A stretch of 48,953 bases of DNA from Desulfobulbaceae bacterium. GTDB taxonomy: Bacteria; Desulfobacterota; Desulfobulbia; Desulfobulbales; Desulfobulbaceae. Under the pieces are notes generated by a model. That model searched no databases, was not told the origin of the DNA, and worked only from the letters and a program-made list of their open reading frames with translations. How positions within the stretch are numbered: position 1 is the stretch's first letter; the number at the start of each line of letters is the position of its first letter. Below, one piece after another: positions 1 to 7,246 of this stretch. Location of the stretch: assembly GCA_011389815.1 (NCBI GenBank), contig JAABTP010000013.1, positions 1 through 48,953 on the forward strand. Reading direction: 5' to 3'. The position numbers and the translations under genes are program-made.

Positions 1-101
1 AGAGGCGGGATAGTTGCGCCCAAAATTTCTCATTGCGCTATTCTCATATTGAAAAAAGTTTAGGCTCTGAATTGCTGCTGAAGTAGGAGGAGCCAAAGAA
101 C

Positions 102-143
102 ATGGTATGGTACCAGGCATTAACACACAGATTAACATTATGA
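102..143 (+). other. Possible 13-codon leader ORF coupled to pseB
   Basis: An ATG at 102 lies about ten bases after a strong Shine-Dalgarno run (AGGAGGAG, 85-92). It opens 13 codons ending in TGA at 141-143, which overlaps the ATG at 140 of the following gene in an ATGA arrangement. This could be a leader peptide giving translational coupling, or the tail of a lost upstream gene. The ATG at 107 is in the pseB frame but less well spaced from the ribosome site and would add eleven non-family residues. That the peptide is made is inference. Confidence 0.3.
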
Positions 144-1123
144 ATGATTACAGCATCCTCATCACCGGTGGCACGGGAACCGTAGGCCAAGCTCTATTGC
201 CGCATTTGCTCAAAACCTATCCCGATATTCGGCGTATTAACGTTTTTTCACGCGATGAGCAAAAACATTATGATATGACCAAGCGTTTTCCCCCATCGCA
301 ATATCCTGTACGTTATATCTTAGGCGACGTGCGGGATCGGGAACGCATCATCATGGCCTGCAAAGATGTGAATGTCATTGTCCACACAGCCGCGATGAAG
401 CATGTGCCAGAGAGCGAAAATAACCCTGTCGAATGTGCCAAGACCAATATTTTAGGCACGCAAAATGTAGTTGATGCTGCGGTTATCAATGGTGTCGAGC
501 GTGTGGTGGCCTTGTCCTCCGATAAAGCGGTGTCTCCCATCAATACCTATGGCGCGTCTAAACTTTTTCTGGAAAAGCTGTTTCTTGATGCCAACGCAAA
601 ATACGATACCAAGTTTTCGCTGGTTAGATATGCCAATGTGTTCGGCAGCAAAGGTTCCGTGGTACCGTTTTTTCTGCAAAAAAAGACCGAAGGCTATTTG
701 CCTATCACGGATTCGGGCATGACGCGTTTTAGTATCACCATGCAAGAAGGGCTTGAACTTATCCTGTTTGCTATCGAACACGGTTGGGGTGGCGAAATCA
801 TTGTCCCTATTTCCCCCTCATACCGCATTACCGATGTTGCCGAAGCCATTGCGCCGGGCATTGAGCAGCGTGTTGTGGGCATCAGGCCGGGAGAAAAACT
901 GCACGAAACCATGGTTGGTGCTTATGAATCCGAGCGCACAGTTCGGTTGGGTAATCGGTACATAGTTTGTCCGCTAGAGGGCAAGTGGACTGCTGAAGAG
1001 TTTTGTTCTCAACAAGGGACTAGCGCGGTAGAGCCAGGTTTTGAATATAGTTCAGGCAATAATTCAGAGTGGTTGACGGTGGATCAGCTTCGGCAACTTG
1101 TTTTTGAATTTACTGACATATGA
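140..1123 (+). CDS. pseB: PseB-like UDP-GlcNAc 4,6-dehydratase
   Basis: This is an extended short-chain dehydrogenase (327 residues from ATG 140) that would oxidise and dehydrate a UDP-N-acetylhexosamine at C4/C6, the first step to modified sugars such as pseudaminic acid. The Rossmann glycine motif GGTGTVG is right at the N-terminus, followed by HTAAMKHV, the SSDKAV segment and the NTYGASK tyrosine-lysine motif, all characteristic of the PseB/FlaA1 soluble inverting dehydratases. ATG 140 is preferred because family members start just before the ILITGGTG strand. The next gene overlaps by four bases (ATGA at 1120), so the two are co-translated. PseC and later pathway enzymes are not in the window, so the final sugar is uncertain. 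Confidence 0.85.
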   Translation: MNDYSILITGGTGTVGQALLPHLLKTYPDIRRINVFSRDEQKHYDMTKRFPPSQYPVRYILGDVRDRERIIMACKDVNVIVHTAAMKHVPESENNPVECAKTNILGTQNVVDAAVINGVERVVALSSDKAVSPINTYGASKLFLEKLFLDANAKYDTKFSLVRYANVFGSKGSVVPFFLQKKTEGYLPITDSGMTRFSITMQEGLELILFAIEHGWGGEIIVPISPSYRITDVAEAIAPGIEQRVVGIRPGEKLHETMVGAYESERTVRLGNRYIVCPLEGKWTAEEFCSQQGTSAVEPGFEYSSGNNSEWLTVDQLRQLVFEFTDI

Positions 1124-1956
1124 GGTTTAATGGAATGCAATCGGAACCCTTGGTTAGCATTATCATGCCTGCTTATAACGCTGAACGTTATATTGAAGAG
1201 GCTGTCCACTCGGTGATTCAGCAAACTTGGCAAAACTGGGAATTAATAATTGTCAACGATGGGAGCACAGATGGAACGCAGGTATATTTAGATACACTTG
1301 TTGATTCAAGAATTAGAGTAATCAAGCAGAAAAACAAGGGAGTCAGTGCTGCTCGTAATGTTGCTTTGGATATAGTGCAGGGAAAATTTATAACTTTTCT
1401 GGATGCTGATGATACGCTTACTGCAAATAGCATTATGGACAGAGCTAACTATCTAGTTACTCATTCAAATGTTGACATTGCTTTAGGGAGATGTTTAGTA
1501 AAAGATAAAAATATGTCGAAATTGATTAAAATTGATCAACCTGGATACACCGGTTATCTTAAATATAAAATACTTTCACTTGATGCAAGTGCATTTATTG
1601 GTATTTTTTTATTTTTCAGAAGCGATCTTCTTGGAGACGTTAGGTTTAGTGAATCAATGACACATGCTGAAGATTGGTTATTCTATATTACACTTGCTTT
1701 TAAAAAGAATGCTTATATAGGCAGTATTGATTCAAATATTTGCTCCTACAGGAGAGGGCATTTATCAGCAATGGCTGACCTTGAAAAGTTACAGAATGGG
1801 TATTTCTTTCTTATTAAAGAGTTAAAGAAAATTGAGCTTACTCGTTTACAAGTATGTGCAGTTAAGATAAGGCTTGCTAAAATTATGTTTTTATCATGGT
1901 TGAGAATTTCTAAACGAAAATCGTTTAAGTCTTTTTTCCAAATTTTGAGGGCTTAA
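1120..1956 (+). CDS. Family 2 glycosyltransferase
   Basis: This 278-residue GT-A fold glycosyltransferase transfers a sugar from a nucleotide donor onto a growing surface glycan. The N-terminal signature VSIIMPAYNAERYIEEAV, then VNDGSTDGT, and a metal-binding FLDADD motif near residue 97 place it in family GT2. It is cytosolic with no clear membrane segment. The start overlaps the pseB stop by four bases; an internal ATG at 1135 is an alternative start. From here to about 4.7 kb the genes are strongly AT-rich compared with pseB, consistent with recent acquisition of this part of the glycan cluster. Donor and acceptor cannot be told from sequence. Confidence 0.85.
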   Translation: MRFNGMQSEPLVSIIMPAYNAERYIEEAVHSVIQQTWQNWELIIVNDGSTDGTQVYLDTLVDSRIRVIKQKNKGVSAARNVALDIVQGKFITFLDADDTLTANSIMDRANYLVTHSNVDIALGRCLVKDKNMSKLIKIDQPGYTGYLKYKILSLDASAFIGIFLFFRSDLLGDVRFSESMTHAEDWLFYITLAFKKNAYIGSIDSNICSYRRGHLSAMADLEKLQNGYFFLIKELKKIELTRLQVCAVKIRLAKIMFLSWLRISKRKSFKSFFQILRA

Positions 1957-2928
1957 TTGTTGAATACTAGAGACTCTGCTAAAGAATATTTGTTTTATTT
2001 TTTTGACAGCTTCAAGTTCCCACTGTTAAGGACAAAATTATACTCATCTGACACTTTAATTGTATTGAATTTGCATGCCATAAATATAAAAAATAAAGTG
2101 GAAAATTGTCTTGATGTCTCTATTTTTGATGACTTGTGCAAATGGTTAAAAATAAACTTTGAGATATTACATTTCCAAGATTTGGAAGATCCTGAGTTTT
2201 TGAATTGCTCTAAGCCGAAAATGATTTTGTCATTTGATGATGGCTGCTTTAATTTTATAGAGAATGTTCTTCCTGTCATTAAGAGTAACAATATTAAGTG
2301 CAATTTAAATCTCATTGGATATTCGCTTAAAACTCAGGTACCACCATTTACTATTTGTCTTTCTGATGCATTGAGGTGTATTGACGATAGTACAGCAGAA
2401 TATATTGAAATATCTGGTTTTACACCAACAGTAAGCCCTTTGAAAAGAAGAGCATTATGGGATATCGAAGTATTAAATTATCTAAAGATGAGATCCATAG
2501 AAAGTCGAGAAAAAATTTTAAATAATTCTGATGGGAGACTTCAAAGGTTAATTGATGATTGTAAAGAAGAGACTAAAATGATGTCGGCTGCTGATGTAAA
2601 CAATCTCTCGAAATTAGTTGAGCTGGGCAACCATTCCTATAGTCACGAATCTATGGCATTTCAATCTTATGATTATTTTAAAGAAGATTTTTTTAAGTCT
2701 CGAGATGTGTTCGATGAAAATAATATATCTTCCGATATATATGCATTTCCTAATGGTAGTTACAGAAAAGATATGATTGATTTTTTGTATAAAGAGGGGG
2801 TAAAGTATATTTTACTTGTAAATGAATTAAAAAACTCTGCCAAGAATTCTGAATATAATAGAATTACTTTTTATGCTAATAGTCTTGCAGAAGCGAGAGT
2901 TAGAGCCAGTGGAATACTGAATAAATAA
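1957..2928 (+). CDS. Polysaccharide deacetylase family (NodB fold) protein
   Basis: This 323-residue protein resembles carbohydrate esterase family 4. It has the first metal/catalytic motif FDDG (in ILSFDDGCFNF), a GNHSYSH motif matching the family's H-x3-H zinc site, and a late AFPNGSY block similar to the R/FPxG motif. It would remove N-acetyl (or similar acyl) groups from a sugar of the surface glycan. It begins with TTG immediately after the preceding stop, and the start choice is weak. No signal peptide is obvious, so it may act in the cytosol on a lipid-linked or nucleotide-linked intermediate. It is AT-rich like its neighbours. Confidence 0.75.
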   Translation: MLNTRDSAKEYLFYFFDSFKFPLLRTKLYSSDTLIVLNLHAINIKNKVENCLDVSIFDDLCKWLKINFEILHFQDLEDPEFLNCSKPKMILSFDDGCFNFIENVLPVIKSNNIKCNLNLIGYSLKTQVPPFTICLSDALRCIDDSTAEYIEISGFTPTVSPLKRRALWDIEVLNYLKMRSIESREKILNNSDGRLQRLIDDCKEETKMMSAADVNNLSKLVELGNHSYSHESMAFQSYDYFKEDFFKSRDVFDENNISSDIYAFPNGSYRKDMIDFLYKEGVKYILLVNELKNSAKNSEYNRITFYANSLAEARVRASGILNK

Positions 2929-2933
2929 TTATT

Positions 2934-3743
2934 ATGAAAGTTGCATTAATTATTGGGGAACATCCTGTTCACTTAGCCCTTATTGATAAATTCTGCCAGA
3001 ATGGCATTAAGATTGATAAGATTTTTATCTCATCAAATTCATGCCTCAATAAAAAATATAGTGCTTATGCATTGATACAAAAAATCGTTCGTAGAATTGT
3101 TGGTCATGTTTTTTCCAATGCGTGGAGAGATGTTAATAATTACTATTCGGTTAATTGTAAAACAGATGTACAACAGGATAGAGGCGTTGCTGTTGAATCT
3201 GCAAATTCAAAGATTATTCTAAATTATTTTAAAAACGAACAACCTGATTTGGTTGCAATTTCTGGAACAGATCTTCTTAAAAAATCAACCATTGGAATGC
3301 TTCCTGCTCAAATTATTATTAATTTTTATACAGGATTATCGCCTTATATTAACGGAGGTCCAAACTGTACAAATTGGTGCCTAAGTATAGGTAGACCTGA
3401 CTTAATTGGCAATACTGTAATGTGGATAGATTCAGGGATAGATTCAGGGAACATTATCTCTACTTTGCAAACAGACATATCAGATTGCAAATCAATAAGT
3501 GATTTATATATAAGGCAATTTCAATATGCTCATACATTGTATATTGAATGTATAAATAATATAATTGAAAAAGGATGTCACGATGTTAAAAATACTGTTC
3601 AAGATAATATTGCATCAGGATTAACGTTTTATACTCGTGAATGGAACACATGGGCTATAATAAGGGCATTAATTTATTTTTATTTATTTACTCCAAAACA
3701 AGAAAAGTTGTCATTACCTGTGGTGACAATTAAGTCACAGTGA
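2934..3743 (+). CDS. Formyltransferase-fold protein with altered active site
   Basis: This 269-residue protein resembles the formyl-THF-dependent formyltransferase superfamily (Fmt, PurN, sugar N-formyltransferases). The central block around residues 128-140 (INFYTGLSPYINGG) aligns with the canonical N-x-H-x-G-x-x-P motif, and MWIDSGIDSGNI with the conserved Asp (about residue 170). The catalytic histidine position is a tyrosine (Tyr132), so normal formyl transfer is in doubt. It may use a different acyl donor or be a divergent enzyme acting on an amino-sugar. It follows the deacetylase gene by five bases, suggesting the pair act in sequence: free an amine, then modify it. Confidence 0.65.
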   Translation: MKVALIIGEHPVHLALIDKFCQNGIKIDKIFISSNSCLNKKYSAYALIQKIVRRIVGHVFSNAWRDVNNYYSVNCKTDVQQDRGVAVESANSKIILNYFKNEQPDLVAISGTDLLKKSTIGMLPAQIIINFYTGLSPYINGGPNCTNWCLSIGRPDLIGNTVMWIDSGIDSGNIISTLQTDISDCKSISDLYIRQFQYAHTLYIECINNIIEKGCHDVKNTVQDNIASGLTFYTREWNTWAIIRALIYFYLFTPKQEKLSLPVVTIKSQ

Positions 3744-3863
3744 AACCAATGAGTATACAAATTTTATGAAACATTTATAAATATTTAGCGCGGAAACTAT
3801 ACTGTTTGTATGTAGGACATATTGTAAGCAAAGTGTTGTTGTGCAGGAAAATATTGATCCGGT
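3744..3863. other. 120-bp gap, no gene recognised
   Basis: AT-rich spacer between the formyltransferase-like gene and the zinc-ribbon methyltransferase. I see no clear hairpin terminator and no promoter I would defend. Confidence 0.4.
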
Positions 3864-4745
3864 ATGAAAAATCATTCTAACTGTCCTCTATGTAATGCGG
3901 CTACTATAAGTGATAACAAATGGCTATATTGCAGCGAGTTACTGTTGTGCAGCCAATGTGGTTTAGTTTTTGATAAACGTGTGCCTTCAGAACAAGAGCT
4001 AACCGATCATTATAATACATATAGTTATAGCGGAAGAAAACCGCTTTCAGTTGCAACAAAATTAAGCTTTGAAAAGCTGCTAGATTATTTTGAGCCATTT
4101 AGAAAAAATAGTAATATATTAGACGTAGGTTGCGGGCAAGGTGATTTTTTGATTGCAGCGAGGGAACGTGGATGGAATGTTTACGGCAGTGAATATTCTC
4201 CTGCTGCTATAAAATTATGCGAGGATGCGGGTATAACTATGTGGCCGGGTGAATTTTCTGGTGACTCATTTGGCGATGTCAAATTTGATTGTGTTACTTC
4301 ATTTGAAGTGCTAGAGCATGTTAATCAACCCAAAAAGTTGATTTATAACTCAATTAGTCCATTAAGAGCAGGCGGACTTTTTTATTTAACAACGCCAAAT
4401 TTTAACTCGATTATGCGGTATTTTGAAAGAAAAAATTTTAGGATATTAGGATATCCTGAACACTTGGCATTCTATACAAAAAAAAGCATAAGACTTTTAT
4501 TGTCTCAATATGATTTGGTTGAGAAAAAGGTTCTGACAACGGGCATAGATATTTCCAGGATTAAAGATTTATTTAGAAAAGTAGAGCAGCAAAAAACGAG
4601 TAGAGTCCAATCTATGACAGAAAACAATATTGTCCGTGAACGTTTATCCTCCGGCAAAGGAAGATATCTAAAAAATATAGCCAATTATGTGCTAACTATA
4701 AGCGGAACAGGAGATACTTTGAAAGCCTACTATCTCAAAAAGTAA
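3864..4745 (+). CDS. Class I SAM-dependent methyltransferase with N-terminal zinc ribbon
   Basis: This 293-residue protein starts with a four-cysteine zinc-ribbon-like segment (CPLC ... CSQCG, residues 7-33). A Rossmann methyltransferase core follows, with motif I ILDVGCGQGDF near residue 90 and the post-core SFEVLEHV block typical of methyltransferases in nucleotide-sugar and glycan pathways. It probably C- or O-methylates a sugar. The two-CxxC head is common in sugar methyltransferases of capsule and O-antigen clusters. Base composition is AT-rich like the preceding three genes. The exact substrate is unknown. Confidence 0.8.
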   Translation: MKNHSNCPLCNAATISDNKWLYCSELLLCSQCGLVFDKRVPSEQELTDHYNTYSYSGRKPLSVATKLSFEKLLDYFEPFRKNSNILDVGCGQGDFLIAARERGWNVYGSEYSPAAIKLCEDAGITMWPGEFSGDSFGDVKFDCVTSFEVLEHVNQPKKLIYNSISPLRAGGLFYLTTPNFNSIMRYFERKNFRILGYPEHLAFYTKKSIRLLLSQYDLVEKKVLTTGIDISRIKDLFRKVEQQKTSRVQSMTENNIVRERLSSGKGRYLKNIANYVLTISGTGDTLKAYYLKK

Positions 4746-4783
4746 CAGGATAATAATTCATGTTTATAAGATTGTAATTTATC

Positions 4784-5836
4784 ATGATAGATGTTTTGGG
4801 TCTCGCACTCTACGGCCCCCTGGCCGCTAGCACACGCTACCGCCTGCTGCAATATATACCCGGCCTCAATACCCAAGAGATTCAATTGCAGATCAACAGC
4901 CTGCTCAATGATGCCTACCTGACTCGTCGGTTTAGTGGGCAAGGCGTTCCGTGGGTAAACATGCTACAGTCAGGCGTAAAAAGACTGGGCTTGCTTGCCA
5001 GACAACGTAACTGTCAATGTGTAATTGTCCATTGCGAGATATTTCCTTTGCTGCCAGGATTGTTTGAGAGTAACTTATTGCAAATTCCATATATTTACGA
5101 CTTTGATGATGCTTTTTATTTGAAATATCAATCCAGTCGGTTCCGTGCTGTTTCTCCTTTACTCAAAAACAAGTTCGATGCCGTCATCCGCCGCGCAACT
5201 GTGGTAACTGCCGGTAATCAAACATTAGCCGAATATGCCCAGTCATTAAATCCCAATGTCGTATTGTTACCGACAGTTGTCGATACCGAGCGCTATGTCG
5301 TCAAGCCACAAAAGTCTACAGATGTATTTACTGTGGGCTGGATAGGTTCGCCGTCTACGTCTGAATACTTGACTCAAGTAGTACAAGCCTTGTCTTTGTT
5401 GGGAAAAGAATCGCCAGTGCAATTTATAGTCATCGGCGGGCGGGCACCGGTCATTCCCAATGTCCAGGTGATAGAAATGCCTTGGCGCGAGGATACGGAA
5501 ATTTTCCACATCAACCGTTTTGACGTAGGTATTATGCCCTTGCCTGATACGGATTGGGCACGCGGCAAATGTGCTTTCAAACTCATTCAATACATGGCCT
5601 GCGGCGTGCCGGTCATTGCTTCGCCTGTCGGTGCTAATCGTGACGTTGTCCAAGAAAACTGCGGCTTTTTCGCCGAAGATACCGAGCAATGGCTCCATGC
5701 TTTGCGCACGCTGCGCGATAACCCCGGCCAGCGTGATACAATGGGCATACAAGCCCGCTTGCGCATTGAAACCGAGTATTCGTTACAGCGTAATTTGCCA
5801 ATTTTGACGAACGCCATCCAAGGATCCATTTGTTAA
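4784..5836 (+). CDS. Family 4-like glycosyltransferase
   Basis: This 350-residue GT-B glycosyltransferase has a YDFDDAFY motif near residue 108 and a C-terminal nucleotide-sugar site including FKLIQYMACGVPVIASPVG (about residues 263-283), typical of group 1 (GT4) retaining transferases. It starts at ATG 4784, 38 bases after the methyltransferase. Base composition is markedly richer in GC than in the genes just upstream, so a composition boundary falls here. Its stop codon TAA overlaps the ATG of the following methyltransferase (TAATG), indicating translational coupling. Confidence 0.8.
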   Translation: MIDVLGLALYGPLAASTRYRLLQYIPGLNTQEIQLQINSLLNDAYLTRRFSGQGVPWVNMLQSGVKRLGLLARQRNCQCVIVHCEIFPLLPGLFESNLLQIPYIYDFDDAFYLKYQSSRFRAVSPLLKNKFDAVIRRATVVTAGNQTLAEYAQSLNPNVVLLPTVVDTERYVVKPQKSTDVFTVGWIGSPSTSEYLTQVVQALSLLGKESPVQFIVIGGRAPVIPNVQVIEMPWREDTEIFHINRFDVGIMPLPDTDWARGKCAFKLIQYMACGVPVIASPVGANRDVVQENCGFFAEDTEQWLHALRTLRDNPGQRDTMGIQARLRIETEYSLQRNLPILTNAIQGSIC

Positions 5837-6671
5837 TGAATAATATAGACCCCAAAACCGTAGCAAGCTTTGGCGACGAATGGGCACGTTTTGACCAGTC
5901 CGGCATGACCAAAGACGAAGCCCGCAAAGTATTTGGTGAGTATTTCGCTGCCTTTCCTTGGGAAACATTACCAGCAAATGCCGAAGGTTTTGATATGGGT
6001 TGTGGTAGCGGTCGCTGGGCATATTGGGTCGCGCCACGGGTGGGGCTATGCACTGTATTGACCCTTCCAGTGCAATTGATGTGGCCTGGCAAACTTTGTC
6101 TGAGTATGAAAATATAGTCTTTCATCAAGCGTCGGTAGATGCATCGGGATTACAAGCAGACAGTCAAGATTTTGGGTATTCGCTGGGTGTATTACACCAC
6201 GTTCCAGATACGCAAGCAGCCATTCAATCCTGCGTGGAACTCTTAAAACCTGGCGCACCATTATTACTTTACCTCTATTATGCCTTCGACAATCGCCCCT
6301 GGTGGTTTAGAGGACTGTGGAAACTATCTGATTGGACTAGACGAGTGATTTTTCGTCTGCCAGCTAGTTTGAAACACATTGTCACGGATATTATTGCGAC
6401 GGTGGTTTATTGGCCCCTTGCCAAAACAAGTTTACTGCTCGAATATTTCGGAATTGATGTCAACAGTATTCCCTTGTCTTATTACCGAATTCATAGTTTC
6501 TACACCATGCGAACCGACGCGCGTGATAGATTTGGTACGCCACTCGAACAACGATTTACGCGCCAACAAATTGCTGACATGATGCAAGCGGCGGGATTAG
6601 TCGATATACGTTTTTCGGATAAAGCGCCGTTTTGGTGTGCGGTGGTGATTAAGGGACGCAGCAGAAAATAA
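5836..6671 (+). pseudogene. SAM-dependent methyltransferase split by a frameshift
   Basis: Two reading frames together make one methyltransferase of about 278 residues. The first (from ATG 5836) encodes FGDEWARFDQ and motif I FDMGCGSGRWAYWVAPRVG. The second continues with HCIDPSSAIDVAWQTL, the SLGVLHHVPD post-motif and the C-terminus ending at 6671. The frame must change between about 6041 and 6049, consistent with one missing base in GTGGGGCTATG. Either the gene is broken or the assembly has an error there. The family (FG.EW.RF.. methyltransferases) is common in glycan clusters. A diverged 3' fragment of a related gene lies at 11427-11570. Confidence 0.75.
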
Positions 6672-6695
6672 ATATCCCGTTTTCGGTCAAGGGCT

Positions 6696-6742
6696 GTAGG
6701 GGCAGACCTGCGTGTCTGCCCGGTATACCAGGGCAAACACAT
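6696..6742. repeat. GTAGGGGC-family palindromic repeat, copy A (half)
   Basis: The sequence begins GTAGGGGCAGAC and contains an internal inverted repeat (GGGCAGAC / GTCTGCCC), then an AGGGCAAACACA tail. It matches the left part of the copies at 12609 and 42652 but lacks the right-hand GCCCCTAC end. It sits exactly at the 5' boundary of the truncated nuclease gene, whose GTG start lies inside it. Confidence 0.6.
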
Positions 6743-7206
6743 ATTTGTTAAAAGCCTGGACTCCGGCGCAACCGTCGCTGCTTGACAATAAACAACGCTT
6801 AGGCCAATTGCTCCAAGCCAATGATTTTAATGGCATACACCACTTGATGGCGACCTTTTTTGCGAATATTCCCAACGATTGGTACCGCAATAATCCTATT
6901 GCCCACTACGAAGGTTATTACGCCATCGTTTTTTATGCATATTTCGCCTCCCTGGGACTTGATATTGTTCTGGAAGAAAGCAGTAATAAGGGCCGTCTGG
7001 ATATGGCGGTGCGTTTTAATCAGCAGGTTTATCTGTTCGAGTTCAAAGTCATCGAATTAGTGCCCGAAGGCCTCGTTTTAGCGCAAATCAAGGAACGCGG
7101 TTACGCAGAAAAATATCGCGGTCAGCCGATTCATTTAATTGGCGTGGAATTCAGCCGCAAGCAGCGCACGGTGGTGGGATTTGAAGTGGAAACTATAACC
7201 ACATAA
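6712..7206 (+). pseudogene. C-terminal fragment of AAA-ATPase/PD-(D/E)XK nuclease family protein
   Basis: The 164 readable residues correspond to the C-terminal nuclease domain (PF08011-like) of a family whose full members are about 500 residues with an N-terminal AAA-ATPase-like domain. Visible are HYEGYYAIVFYAYFASLG, the GRLDMAV motif and FEFK, which supply the D and E-x-K of the PD-(D/E)XK site. The N-terminal two thirds is missing, and the apparent GTG start lies inside a dispersed palindromic repeat, so this is most likely a remnant left after rearrangement. It could still be translated as a lone domain. It interrupts the glycan cluster between the broken methyltransferase and asnB. Confidence 0.65.
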
Positions 7207-7246
7207 ATATCACCGAGATTTCAACCAAAACCAGTTCTGATTAAAT

